Shown: positions 18,402 through 28,534 of the stretch, piece after piece
Numbering within the stretch: the first letter of the stretch is position 1
Layout: every line of letters begins with the position of its first letter
Assembly (NCBI RefSeq): GCF_900240285.1
Contig: NZ_OESS01000003.1
Coordinates: forward strand, 1-64,000
Length of the DNA: 64,000 nucleotides
Origin: Halobacillus sp. Marseille-P3879
GTDB taxonomy: Bacteria; Bacillota; Bacilli; Bacillales; Halobacillaceae
Direction of reading: 5' to 3'
The notes under the pieces: model-generated
What the model saw: the letters and a program-made list of their open reading frames with translations, nothing else
What the model was told of the DNA's origin: nothing
Databases searched by the model: none
Translations under genes and position numbers: made by a program

Positions 18402-18878
18402 ATGTCTGAATTTACGCATTTCAATGAGCAGGGGCGGGCCCGTATGGTCGATATTTCCGAGAAGAAAGATTCCGTACGTACCGCGCTTGCTCATTCAAGT
18501 ATTGAAGTAAATGAAACCATATATCATAAAATTACAAACGGCAGTATTGAGAAAGGGGACGTGCTTTCTGTCGCCCAGATCGCTGGGATTATGGCGGCAA
18601 AGAAGACACCCGACTTTATTCCAATGTGTCACCCACTTCCATTAAAAGGAATTGACGTTAACTTTGAGTGGGAGACGGAAGAGAACTACGTGCTGCACAT
18701 TCTTGTATCAGTGAAAACGAAAGGAAGTACGGGTGTTGAAATGGAAGCACTAACCGCTGCATCTGCGACAGCTTTAACCGTTTACGACATGTGCAAAGCA
18801 GTCGATAAAGGCATGGTCATCGGACCGACCTATTTAGAAGAGAAAACAGGAGGGAAATCCGGCGACTTTAAACGATAA
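18402..18878 (+). CDS. moaC: Cyclic pyranopterin monophosphate synthase MoaC
   Basis: MoaC acts after MoaA in molybdenum-cofactor synthesis, converting 3',8-cyclo-7,8-dihydro-GTP to cyclic pyranopterin monophosphate. The 158-residue product has the full family signature: [31 protein letters not shown] with the substrate-binding [25 protein letters not shown], and the C-terminal [16 protein letters not shown] lies upstream of the ATG. No other moa, mob or moe gene is in the window. It is 24 bases before rex on the same strand. A possible Rex half-site TTGTGAA lies at 18314. Confidence 0.95.
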   Translation: MSEFTHFNEQGRARMVDISEKKDSVRTALAHSSIEVNETIYHKITNGSIEKGDVLSVAQIAGIMAAKKTPDFIPMCHPLPLKGIDVNFEWETEENYVLHILVSVKTKGSTGVEMEALTAASATALTVYDMCKAVDKGMVIGPTYLEEKTGGKSGDFKR

Positions 18879-18902
18879 AGCCGTTAAGGGGAGGTTAAAC
18901 CA

Positions 18903-19556
18903 ATGGATGAAGAAAATGCAAAAATCCCACAGGCGACTGCAAAGCGCCTGCCATTATACTATCGGTTCATTAACAATCTCCATAGCCAGGGCAAGCTGAG
19001 AGTTTCCTCGAAAGAGCTGAGTGAAGCTGTCAAAGTCGATTCCGCAACGATTCGGCGCGATTTTTCTTACTTTGGAGCCTTAGGAAAAAAAGGCTATGGA
19101 TATAACGTCGAGTACTTACTCTCGTTCTTCCGGAAGACGCTCGATCAGGACGAAACGACAAGCGTCGCCTTAATCGGAGTCGGGAACTTAGGAACTGCGT
19201 TTTTAAATTATAATTTTATGAAAAATAATAATACGAAAATTGAAGTGGCATTTGATGCGAGAAATGAACGGATCGGTCAGACAGTCGGCGGCGTGCCGAT
19301 TAAGCATATCGATGACTTAGAGAAATATATGGAAGGAATATCTGTAGCGATTTTAACTGTTCCTTCTTCCGCCGCTCAGGGAATTGCCGACCGTTTGGTG
19401 AAGGCGGGGATCTCCGGCATATTGAATTTCACCCCGGCGCGTATTACCGTGCCCTCAAGCGTCCGTGTGCACCACATTGATTTAGCCGTCGAGCTGCAGG
19501 CGCTCGTGTATTTCTTAAAGCATTATCCTTTAGACGAAGAAGAGGACAACGAATAA
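18903..19556 (+). CDS. rex: Redox-sensing transcriptional repressor Rex
   Basis: Rex senses the NADH/NAD ratio and represses fermentation and respiration genes. The 217-residue product has an N-terminal winged helix ([17 protein letters not shown], then [24 protein letters not shown] at about residues 37-60) and a Rossmann domain ([15 protein letters not shown] near 95), with a C-terminal swapped helix ([13 protein letters not shown]). GGGGAGG precedes the ATG. It is probably co-transcribed with moaC, as in other Bacillaceae. Confidence 0.95.
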   Translation: MDEENAKIPQATAKRLPLYYRFINNLHSQGKLRVSSKELSEAVKVDSATIRRDFSYFGALGKKGYGYNVEYLLSFFRKTLDQDETTSVALIGVGNLGTAFLNYNFMKNNNTKIEVAFDARNERIGQTVGGVPIKHIDDLEKYMEGISVAILTVPSSAAQGIADRLVKAGISGILNFTPARITVPSSVRVHHIDLAVELQALVYFLKHYPLDEEEDNE

Positions 19557-19571
19557 GGTTGTTCTCTTTTT
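19541..19571 (+). terminator. Terminator overlapping the end of rex
   Basis: AGAGGACAAC pairs with GTTGTTCTCT (one G-U pair), followed by TTTTTATA. The left arm lies inside the last codons of rex. Confidence 0.75.
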
Positions 19572-19627
19572 TATACTTTAATAATGTTTAACTTTGTTAA
19601 AGGGCTAATGTATAAGAAGACTTCAAC

Positions 19628-19650
19628 TTCCGCCATTGGACATGGCGGAA
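19628..19650. promoter_or_regulatory. Perfect 9-bp inverted repeat between rex and the MFS gene
   Basis: TTCCGCCAT and ATGGCGGAA are separated by 5 bases. There is no T-run, so it is more operator-like than terminator-like. A 28-codon frame starting at the ATG in its right arm (19642) has no ribosome-binding site and is probably not a gene. Confidence 0.4.
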
Positions 19651-19793
19651 ACAATCAAACGATTTTGGAAAGCAGAAGACATTGCAGGTGATGTAGGGTA
19701 TTTGCCTGATGAGCAGCAAACGATGTGATGTCAATTTATAGAAGTGATAAAATAAGGGTTATACAATAGTCCAGAGTAATGAAGGTGAGTACT

Positions 19794-21197
19794 TTGAAAA
19801 AAATACCGAGCAAATGGCTGGTCGTTCTATCCGTTTTATTCGGAACATTCACCGTCATTTTAAATAACAGTATGTTAAACCCGATCCTTCCGCGCTTCAT
19901 TGAAGTATTTGATTCCAATGCCGTTTCGGTTGGCTGGATTTTAACCATATTTATGGTCTCCATGGGAATGACGATGCCGTTGACCGGCTATTTAGGCGAT
20001 CGCTTTGGGAAGAAGAAAGTCTATATCACCGGGCTCTCTCTGTTTATCATTGGTTCGATCTCCGGTATCTTGTCTCAGACATTAAGCATGGTTATTATGT
20101 CACGAGCTGTGCAGGGGATGGCAGGCGGGATGATGATGCCGATTGCGATGGCGCTGATATTCAATTCATTTCCGCGTCATGAACGAGGATTGGCTGTCGG
20201 TGTATATGGTGTTGCCGCAATGGTGGCACCGGCGATTGGACCTACAATCGGTGGATTCATCATTCAGTTTCTCGAATGGCCATGGCTGTTCGCATTTAAT
20301 ATTCCGTTTGGTGTCCTTGGTCTTCTCTTATCAATAAGGTTCCTTGAGCCAACAGAAACCCACCCCGAGAAGAAGTTCGATTATCCCGGCTTCCTTATGA
20401 TTACGCTCGGGATTGGGGCGGTCCTGCTTGCACTCGGCCGGGGACGAGAGCTTGACATGCTCCTCGACCCTTTCAACGTAACGCTTATCATTGCAGGTTT
20501 AGCTGCCATCGTGGTGTTTGTTTTCTATGAAAATCGTCAGAACGATCCGCTTCTGAACTTATCGGTATTTAAAGTGCCTACGTATTCTGTCTCAATTCTA
20601 GTTACATCAGCGGCTTCAATTGGTTTATTCTCCGGTATCTTTTTGCTGCCGCTGCTCATTCAAGTCGTCTACGGTTTAAATGAAGTCATGACAGGCCTTC
20701 TGTTTTTACCGGCCGCGGCAGCCAGCGGCATCTTCATGTCGATCGGCGGACGATTACTTGATAAAAAAGGTCCGCGCTATGTCGTGCCGCCTGGTCTCGC
20801 CATCATGGCTGCAGCTACGATCGGACTAGGCATGCTGCACGTCTCCACCCCATATTGGATGATCCTGCTGCTAAATACCGTGAGGGGGCTCGGCATGGGA
20901 ATGGGGAATATGCCGGCTACAACTTCAGGGATGAACTCGATTCCTGAGCATCTCGTCGCACAAGGGTCAGCGATGAACAACATCATCCGGCAAATCTCAT
21001 CATCTTTTGGTATCGTATTTTTTTCGATTTACTATGAAGTGCGGCGCGCACAGGTGGCAACAGCACCTGATATGGACATGCAGTCCGCTACATTGCAAAC
21101 GTTAAACGAAGCATTTCTCGTTTCAGCCGCCGTTCTCTTAATTGCGCTGCCGTTCTCCTTTGTGTTAAAAGGCGTACAAGATGATAAGCAGGCATAA
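19794..21197 (+). CDS. MFS drug exporter, DHA2 (EmrB/QacA) family
   Basis: A 467-residue proton-driven multidrug-type exporter with about 14 membrane segments. It has motif A GYLGDRFGKKKVY near residue 65, the RAVQGMAGGMMMPIAMALI stretch (motif B region) near 105, and motif C GVYGVAAMVAPAIGPTIGG near 135. TTG 19794 is preferred because AAGGTGAG lies 5 bases upstream; the ATG at 19779 overlaps that site. It is transcribed alone after the rex terminator. In B. subtilis tatAy-tatCy occupy this place. The substrate is unknown. Confidence 0.9.
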   Translation: MKKIPSKWLVVLSVLFGTFTVILNNSMLNPILPRFIEVFDSNAVSVGWILTIFMVSMGMTMPLTGYLGDRFGKKKVYITGLSLFIIGSISGILSQTLSMVIMSRAVQGMAGGMMMPIAMALIFNSFPRHERGLAVGVYGVAAMVAPAIGPTIGGFIIQFLEWPWLFAFNIPFGVLGLLLSIRFLEPTETHPEKKFDYPGFLMITLGIGAVLLALGRGRELDMLLDPFNVTLIIAGLAAIVVFVFYENRQNDPLLNLSVFKVPTYSVSILVTSAASIGLFSGIFLLPLLIQVVYGLNEVMTGLLFLPAAAASGIFMSIGGRLLDKKGPRYVVPPGLAIMAAATIGLGMLHVSTPYWMILLLNTVRGLGMGMGNMPATTSGMNSIPEHLVAQGSAMNNIIRQISSSFGIVFFSIYYEVRRAQVATAPDMDMQSATLQTLNEAFLVSAAVLLIALPFSFVLKGVQDDKQA

Positions 21198-21242
21198 AAA
21201 AATGCTGAAGGAGCTACTCCAGCTCTTCTTCAGCATTTTTTT
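21196..21242. terminator. Bidirectional terminator MFS / GNAT
   Basis: AAAAAAATGCTGAA pairs with TTCAGCATTTTTTT, with an inner GAGCT / AGCTC pair. The right half overlaps the last codons of the convergent GNAT gene. Confidence 0.8.
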
Positions 21243-21780
21243 CTTTCTGCTCGCGCCACTCGCGTGCAAGCAGACCATAAATAAACATATCGTACGCTTC
21301 CCCGTCGCGTAGGATAAACTCACGCTGAGCACCTTCGTACGCAAAGCCGAGCTTTTCATACAGCCATAACGCCGGCTGATTGTACTCAAAGACTGTCAAT
21401 TGCAGACGGTGAAGGTTCAGCTCATGGAAGGCGTAGTTGATTAACAGCTCCATCGCTTCACTTCCGTAGCCTTTTCCTTGAAGGTCAGCATCCCCAATTG
21501 CAATGCTGACCCAGCCATTACGCTGATTCCACAAGATGCTGTCAAGCTCCACGAAGCCAATGAACGTCTCCCCGTCACATATGGAGAAAAGAAAATCACT
21601 GTCGCTTTTATTCGCCTCATCGCGCCATTTCTTTAACGAATCATAAGAGCGCGGACGGGCAGCTGCGGCATCGAAGCGGCGCAGAAAAAGTGAGTGGTTG
21701 AACCATGATGAGATTTGTTCCAGATGCTCATCTGTCACAGGGCCGAGCCGAACACGGTGTCCGTGTAAGATGGCTTTCAT
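21214..21780 (-). CDS. GNAT N-acetyltransferase, RimJ/SpeG-like
   Basis: A 188-residue single GNAT domain of the Acetyltransf_3 type. It starts VRLGPVTDEHLEQISSW, has the acetyl-CoA loop VSIAIGDADLQGKGYGSEAM near residue 95 and the final LHRLQLTVFEYNQPALWLYEKLGF near 125. AGGAGG precedes the ATG. It is probably co-transcribed after ydiL and ydiK, 18 bases apart. The acetyl acceptor is not evident. Confidence 0.85.
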   Translation of the reverse strand: MKAILHGHRVRLGPVTDEHLEQISSWFNHSLFLRRFDAAAARPRSYDSLKKWRDEANKSDSDFLFSICDGETFIGFVELDSILWNQRNGWVSIAIGDADLQGKGYGSEAMELLINYAFHELNLHRLQLTVFEYNQPALWLYEKLGFAYEGAQREFILRDGEAYDMFIYGLLAREWREQKEKNAEEELE

Positions 21781-21798
21781 AGCCTAAACCTCCTGTCC

Positions 21799-22008
21799 CT
21801 ATTTCTTATTCTCATTCTTCTTCTGTTTAATCTTTAGGTGAATGTTGATTAAGCGAATCGTCACCGCAAAGTTAAATGTCGCAATCACAGCGGGGAACAG
21901 CGTCGGAAAATCCCAGATCGTATCAGAAGTCGGACGCGCCGCGATATACGTAAAGGCAACTCCCATAAAAAAGTAAATAGCCGCCATGGTAAGCGGAGAG
22001 GCTCTCAT
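21799..22008 (-). CDS. ydiK: YdiK-like small membrane protein (DUF4305)
   Basis: A 69-residue protein with two hydrophobic segments (AAIYFFMGVAFTYIAA and LFPAVIATFNFAVTIRLI) and a lysine/asparagine-rich tail. Size, topology and position next to ydiL match B. subtilis YdiK (DUF4305), whose function is unknown. Its ATG starts one base after the ydiL stop, with AGGAGGG inside the end of ydiL, so translation is coupled. Confidence 0.8.
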   Translation of the reverse strand: MRASPLTMAAIYFFMGVAFTYIAARPTSDTIWDFPTLFPAVIATFNFAVTIRLINIHLKIKQKKNENKK

Positions 22009-22009
22009 A

Positions 22010-22720
22010 CTAGAACAACCCTCCTAATAAGATCGTCTGCAGCTCTTCCTGCATGCGGCGGATATCTTCCTCAGTATAGAACAGCTGGGTAATGACAACC
22101 ATTGAGTTCATCGCCATATGAGCTATGATCGGTGTAATGATGCTCTTCGTTTTTACATATAGGAAGGCAAACACAACACCCATAGAGAAATACACCAGCA
22201 TATGAAGGAAGTCAAAGTGAAACGCACCGAAGATGACAGAAGACAAGAGAACGGCAAGCAGGAAGTTCGTACGCTTATAAACCTGCCCGAAAATCACTTT
22301 ACGAAAAATAATTTCTTCGGTTATGGGTGCGAACACAACGGGTAATAGAATGAACAGTGGTGATTCTCTAGCGATACTCATTAAATCCATTGTATTCTCA
22401 GATCCAGCAGGTATACCAAAAACCTTCGTTTCGATTGTAGCGGCAATTCCCTGTGCAAATAACGCCATGAACACACCTAGAATTGACCAGAGGACAATCT
22501 TCCCGGAACTTGAGCGCTCGCCGCGCAGCTGAGGATCGGTCATATCAGGTTTTAACAGACGCAATATAACAATCGTGGCAATGGTGAAGCTGATAATGGA
22601 CCATACCGCAATTGCATCAGACTCACCGAGTCCAACCATAAGCATCAACGGCAGTCCAATAAAGGAAGACAGCTGAGCAATAATATATGTGATAATGATC
22701 CACCAATATCGTTTTGGCAT
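22010..22720 (-). CDS. ydiL: CPBP intramembrane metalloprotease (YdiL-like)
   Basis: An Abi/CAAX-protease-type membrane protein of 236 residues with about seven hydrophobic segments. The catalytic motifs are EEIIFRKVIFG (EExxxR) near residue 145, FGAFHFDFLHMLVYF (FxxxH) near 180 and HMAMNS near 215. The ATG at 22720, with AAAAGGAG upstream, gives MPKRYWWIIITYI; the longer in-frame start lacks a ribosome-binding site. It is divergent from groES, as in B. subtilis. Its substrates are unknown. Confidence 0.88.
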   Translation of the reverse strand: MPKRYWWIIITYIIAQLSSFIGLPLMLMVGLGESDAIAVWSIISFTIATIVILRLLKPDMTDPQLRGERSSSGKIVLWSILGVFMALFAQGIAATIETKVFGIPAGSENTMDLMSIARESPLFILLPVVFAPITEEIIFRKVIFGQVYKRTNFLLAVLLSSVIFGAFHFDFLHMLVYFSMGVVFAFLYVKTKSIITPIIAHMAMNSMVVITQLFYTEEDIRRMQEELQTILLGGLF

Positions 22721-22868
22721 GTGGCATAACTCCTTTTTAATTGGAAAAGCAGGGTGTTTCCATACTTTATGTATTTTATCATAATTTAAAAACAACCCCT
22801 AAGAATAAAGGCTTATAAAGGCTGCGGTAATTGTAGAAAAAAGTTGATAAAAAAATGATAGTTTCTAC

Positions 22869-22934
22869 TTGAAAATCAAAAGTGAATTGATTATTATAAG
22901 AATTGTGTTAGCACTCGGGTGTATCGAGTGCTAA
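22869..22934 (+). promoter_or_regulatory. Sigma-A promoter and CIRCE operator of groESL
   Basis: TTGAAA (22869-22874) and TATTAT (22892-22897) are 17 bases apart. Directly downstream is a perfect CIRCE element, TTAGCACTC-N9-GAGTGCTAA at 22908-22934, the HrcA operator. Heat-shock control of groES-groEL by HrcA follows from this; hrcA itself is not in the window. Confidence 0.95.
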
Positions 22935-22982
22935 CAAGCGACATGAATCGAAATATTAACCTGACTAAGGAGGGTGTCCTAA

Positions 22983-23267
22983 TTGTTAAAGCCATTAGGT
23001 GATCGTATTGTTATTGAATTAGTAGAGGAAGAACAAACGACGGCAAGCGGAATCGTACTTCCGGACTCTGCCAAAGAGAAGCCGCAGGAAGGTAAAGTGA
23101 TCGCGGTTGGTACAGGCCGTGTAACAGACAATGGAGAAAAGGTAGCACTTGAAGTAAGTGCTGGCGACCATGTCATTTACTCTAAGTTTGCTGGTACTGA
23201 AGTGAAGTACGAAGGCAACGAATACTTAATTATTCGCGAGAGCGATATTTTAGCAGTCGTTCAGTAA
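22983..23267 (+). CDS. groES: Co-chaperonin GroES
   Basis: The 94-residue heptameric lid of the GroEL chamber. It starts [19 protein letters not shown], has the mobile-loop segment [15 protein letters not shown], and ends [15 protein letters not shown]. The start codon is TTG, preceded by AAGGAGGGTG. It is the first gene of the CIRCE-regulated operon, 57 bases before groEL. Confidence 0.97.
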   Translation: MLKPLGDRIVIELVEEEQTTASGIVLPDSAKEKPQEGKVIAVGTGRVTDNGEKVALEVSAGDHVIYSKFAGTEVKYEGNEYLIIRESDILAVVQ

Positions 23268-23309
23268 GACCTTAAGCACAATCAATTCTATCGATACGAA
23301 TTTTGATAA

Positions 23310-25020
<1,711 letters not shown>

Positions 25021-25046
25021 TTAAAAATCGTTTACTAAATCTACTG

Positions 25047-25085
25047 GCCTCTCATGAGTTCATAAACTTTTGAGAGGCTTTTTTT
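25047..25085 (+). terminator. Terminator downstream of groEL
   Basis: GCCTCTCA pairs with TGAGAGGC, followed by seven T residues. A similar hairpin with the same GCCTCT / AGAGGC core follows repeat copy C at 59402-59445. Between it and the next gene (25086-25589) I find no recognisable gene or regulatory site. Confidence 0.8.
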
Positions 25086-25589
25086 ATTCATAAATATGAG
25101 CCGGAAGGATGTTTTCACTATGATTAATAATTTGGAGATGTTTACGGAAGAAGAACGAACGAGGGGCTTTCTTTTTTTGTGTCCCCAGCTGCCTAGGATT
25201 GAAAGAATGTTTTGCATGTGAGACACTTACTAAAACTTTCTCTACCCCTAAATGAAGAGATATTTCCCCATGGTGTCTCGTCGTTAGCCTGGGAATAATT
25301 TAGCCTATCGTCTCTTTTTTGTAATCTCTAAGATTTTTTATATTATGCTTAGCGTACGTTTTCCGCGTTTTGCTGGTTGTACCCCTTATATAGCAGCTTT
25401 AACAACGTTAATATTCCCCACAAAAAAGACAACCGCAACAACCTGCGATCGCCTTACTTTGATCTGTTTTTTCTCTTTTCAATTTCCTGTTTGATTATCG
25501 GTATCCTTTTTCTTTAACCGCTTTTTTCACTTTAGGATTATTCCGCAGTTTTGCAACCTTAGCCAGTAAACTACAAAGGGGGAATTTTG

Positions 25590-26063
25590 GTGAGCTATAT
25601 AATGCTTCGAAACGTAATTGAAGATGATCTTCCGGTTTTTTTTAAACACCAACAGGATCGGGATGCAAATCACATGGCGGCATTTACAAGTAAGGACCCG
25701 GGGGATTGGAACAGCTTCTTAACCCACTGGAATAAAATTCTGACGGATAAAGACATCATCAAGCAAACGATCACTGTTCAAAATAAGGTTGCTGGAAATA
25801 TTCTATGTTTTGAACAGTTCGGCGTACCAGGGGTTAGCTACTGGATAGGAAAAGAATATTGGGGCAAAGGAATCGCTACCAGTGCCTTAAGGGAATTTTT
25901 AAAACACGTTACCATCCGTCCACTTTATGCTCGTGTTGCCAAAGACAACATTAGGTCACTCAAGGTTCTGGATAAATGTGGTTTTAGAATCTCTGGCGAA
26001 GATAGTGGTTTTTCTAACGCACGTGGTGAAGATGTCGAAGAATTTGTTCTTACACTTGAATAA
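25590..26063 (+). CDS. GNAT family N-acetyltransferase
   Basis: A 157-residue GNAT protein of the RimJ/RimL type. It has the acetyl-CoA region SYWIGKEYWGKGIATSALRE near residue 90, then PLYARVAKDNIRSLKVLDKCGF. GTG 25590 is preferred to TTG 25587, with AAAGGGGG 7 bases upstream. It is the only intact gene in the 2.3-kb segment between repeat copies A and B. The acceptor is unknown. Confidence 0.85.
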   Translation: MSYIMLRNVIEDDLPVFFKHQQDRDANHMAAFTSKDPGDWNSFLTHWNKILTDKDIIKQTITVQNKVAGNILCFEQFGVPGVSYWIGKEYWGKGIATSALREFLKHVTIRPLYARVAKDNIRSLKVLDKCGFRISGEDSGFSNARGEDVEEFVLTLE

Positions 26064-26141
26064 AGATTATTTACAGTGTGTCAGTAAGTTACTGTGAGAC
26101 TTGGTTTTAAAAATATTTTAAAAAACATAGTTTATTCTGTT

Positions 26142-26178
26142 AAAGGGTGTAATTAAAGAAAATTGAATTACACCCTTT
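26142..26178 (+). terminator. Hairpin after the GNAT gene
   Basis: A 13-bp stem AAAGGGTGTAATT / AATTACACCCTTT with an 11-base loop and a weak T-tract (TTTGTTCC). Confidence 0.6.
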
Positions 26179-26347
26179 GTTCCATTTTAGGGAAATATTG
26201 GCTAATACGAAGGATCGCTTTTTTTAACGTGAAAGGATAATTGAAAGCGAAGTTTTTATTATCTTTGCTTTTAAAATCCTATCAGGCATACTTGCATCAT
26301 AAAGCAGGTACGTCTTTATAGTAATGACATTTCGTCCACTTTAGTTA

Positions 26348-26527
26348 TTATTTCATAACCTCGTACTCCAGCTTCATTGCATCACTATTTCCATAAACTT
26401 CAGTATTTAAGAGTTTTAAACCGTTCTTTATTATTATGTTGATAGCCACTCCCAAGTTAAAAGTAACCCAAGCTCTCCTGTTACCTCCCAAAGATACGTC
26501 TTTTGCGTATGCAATAAATATATACAT
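26348..26527 (-). pseudogene. 59-codon reading frame, likely gene remnant
   Basis: An open frame of 59 codons runs on the minus strand and reads like protein (AKDVSLGGNRRAWVTFNLGV, then LNTEVYGNSDAMKLEYEVMK before the stop). It has no ribosome-binding site at its ATG, and upstream sequence does not extend it. I do not recognise the family. It looks like the 3' end of a gene truncated during rearrangement. The rest of 26179-26776 shows no other gene. Confidence 0.35.
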
Positions 26528-26776
26528 CCACCTTGTATTTCACGGACACTAGAGAGTTGCTGTGTTGGCTTCAACCAATTCGATTGTGTGATTCTCACAT
26601 TTTTATTAATTGAAAGGAATTTTGCTTCCCGCCCAAGAAAGTGTTAGGGAGACCAAAAAAATTAAATTATTGTCGATTCAGTAAAGGTTAGTTCGTCGTA
26701 TATATAGAAGCGGAATTACCCGAATGAATGTTACAAGGGTTAACAAAGCTTCAAAAAATAAAGGAGGTAAACACAT

Positions 26777-27042
26777 ATGAGATTTATGATCATTGTCAAG
26801 GCTACAACAGATTCAGAAGAGAAGGTTATGCCGAGTGAGGAACTTTATAGTGCCATGCAAAAGTACCATGAAGAATTGAGAGAGCTGGTGTTTTGCTCGA
26901 TAGGGCTGGGCTGCAGCCTAGCTCAAGCGGAATACGGCTTTCCTATCCAATACCTGGAGAAAAACCGAAAGTCATTGATGGTCCGTTTACGGAAGCTGAA
27001 AAGGAGCTTTTATTGAACCGGGTAAATGATTGTGAGTCCTAA
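26777..27042 (+). pseudogene. Frameshifted, truncated YCII-family protein gene
   Basis: The first frame gives MRFMIIVKATTDSEEKVMPS and SAMQKYHEELR, the start of a YCII (DGPF) protein. The match then continues in another frame near 26885: AGVLLDRAGLQPSSSGIRLS and GEKPKVIDGPFTEAEKE, ending at a stop at 27040-27042. Normal members have about 110-140 residues, so the gene is both frameshifted near 26885 and cut short after the DGPFTEAKE region. AAAGGAGG still precedes the ATG. Confidence 0.75.
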
Positions 27043-27302
27043 AGCATTGAATTAACTTTCTTCGCCTTGTCGATTGTAGCGTTCCTCGTTCGTCGCTTCA
27101 AAAGTCATCTTCCGACAAGTAGGAATTAAAGATTCTTTTCTTCTAGTCTGAAATATAGGAGAAGTTTTGGTGACTGGATAATTACTGGATACTGTCCATA
27201 AAGTATTAAAACTTATTGTGTTTAATTAATTTAGTTACTAAGGAAAACCTTGGTATAATAAGGTTCTACAAGATCTGTTATGGTATATATAGCTAAGCAA
27301 GT
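27043..27302. other. Non-coding stretch before repeat copy B
   Basis: No gene is seen. From about 27157 it carries a degenerate sequence (AGGAGAAGTTTTGGTGACTG, then ACTGGATACTGTCCATAAAG) that resembles 60441-60475 near the far end of the accessory region and the TGACTGG units of the groEL repeats. Confidence 0.5.
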
Positions 27303-27383
27303 GAATGGGCGGCATGATGTGATAGCGCCCAAAACCCTTTCAACATAGGGTTTGAGAACAATTTGACTGGATTTTGACCGGTT
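27303..27383 (+). repeat. groEL 3'-end repeat, copy B
   Basis: It starts GAATGGGCGGCATGATGTGA, the exact end of groEL including the two stop-region codons, and continues through AACCCTTTCAACATAGGGTT and the two TTGACTGG/TTGACCGG units. Only two differences from copy A are visible over 81 bases. No groEL coding sequence precedes it, so it is a transplanted copy at the junction of two accessory segments. The next 430 bases hold no recognisable gene; a fragmentary open frame ends near 27597. Confidence 0.9.
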
Positions 27384-27813
27384 TTTTAAAAAGTGCTACA
27401 AAATTTAACAAAAACTCTAGAGGATACTGCATGTAGTGGATATTTATCCCTGCGATCTTTGGCTTTTGGAAAAAGTCATTTCAAATAAAGCCTTTGGAGT
27501 TGCTTATGGACGAGGATACGGATCCTCTATGAAGAGTAATTGTGTAAAATGGATATTATTTATCATGCTCGTATTATTTGTGAGTTTGAAATTTTAGGGT
27601 ATGTAACAAGAAAGAATAGTAAAAGAGAGAAAAAATGGGAATTACTATAATGCGCTTGAATATTGCAAAGGTATATTTTTTTTGGTAATATCGTTTCATA
27701 GCTAACGATTATGAAAATTAAAAGGGAGGTTTGTTGTTATTCATTCATTTAATGAGGATGGGGAGTTATTACCTGATGAGAAGGATACGATCAATCTCTT
27801 AGCTAAACTTCCT

Positions 27814-28251
27814 TTGGATTCACTTGACTTAGATGCTATTTCAGTTGTTACGAATATTTATAAAGTTGCGCAAGGACTAAGAAATAAAATGGAACGTGAA
27901 GTTTTATCAGAGTTTGGGTTATCGTGGACATCCTTTTCATTGCTTTATGATTTGTGGATCTGGAAATCGATAGAAACAAAAAAGTTAGCAAAATCAGCAG
28001 GAGTTACAAAAGCTACTATAAGCAATATTACAAAAACAATGGAACGAAGAGAGCTTTGTTTTCGAAAAAGGGATAACAGAGATAGACGGATTACTTACGT
28101 AAAGATAACAGATAAAGGAAAAAAAGTAATGGAGAAGTTATATCCGCATTTTCATAAGAGTGAAGTAGATATTGTTTCAACATTAACTTTAGATGAACAA
28201 AGAAACATTTCGAAGTTACTAAGAAAGGTAATTATAGAGAATGATTTTTAA
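27814..28251 (+). CDS. MarR family transcriptional regulator (YwaE-like)
   Basis: A winged-helix MarR protein. The recognition helix segment is AKSAGVTKATISNITKTMER and the wing is KRDNRDRRITYVKITDKGK. No ATG, GTG or TTG fits well. The TTG at 27814 has no ribosome-binding site, while the reading frame stays open upstream to about 27737, where AAGGGAGG (27722-27729) lies 8-9 bases before an in-frame ATT (27739). The true protein may start there and be about 25 residues longer. It lies directly before a T-box tyrosyl-tRNA synthetase, as ywaE lies before tyrZ in B. subtilis. Confidence 0.8.
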   Translation: MDSLDLDAISVVTNIYKVAQGLRNKMEREVLSEFGLSWTSFSLLYDLWIWKSIETKKLAKSAGVTKATISNITKTMERRELCFRKRDNRDRRITYVKITDKGKKVMEKLYPHFHKSEVDIVSTLTLDEQRNISKLLRKVIIENDF

Positions 28252-28269
28252 ACAATTTAATAGTTAAAA

Positions 28270-28508
28270 AGCGAGGACAGGAAAGACAGTAGTAGTTATC
28301 TCACTGTATTCAGAGAGTCGATGGGTGGTGTGAATCGACGCAAAGGTAATACGAATTACATTCCTTGAGCTTTCTTTGTGCATTAAAATGTAGCAAAGAA
28401 CGGACGAACCGTTAATCATAGAGTGGGAGGATTAAATGATCCTTCAATTAGGGTGGTACCGCGTGAAAAAGTTAACCACGTCCCTTTTTCTTAGGGATGT
28501 GGTTTTTT
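28270..28508 (+). promoter_or_regulatory. T-box riboswitch of the tyrosyl-tRNA synthetase gene
   Basis: The leader contains stem I elements (AGAGAGTCGATGG ... GAATCGAC), a candidate specifier TAC at 28350-28352 within GGTAATACGAATTACA, the conserved T-box core GGGTGGTACCGCG at 28451-28463, and a terminator AACCACGTCCC / GGGATGTGGTT followed by seven T residues at 28474-28508. Uncharged tRNA-Tyr binding should permit read-through into the synthetase gene. Confidence 0.93.
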
Positions 28509-28534
28509 TATATTTAAATTTAGGAGGAAGAGGA

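Noticed and set aside
19642-19728. 28-codon gene after rex
   Set aside because: No ribosome-binding site, starts inside an inverted repeat, and the product is not recognisable.
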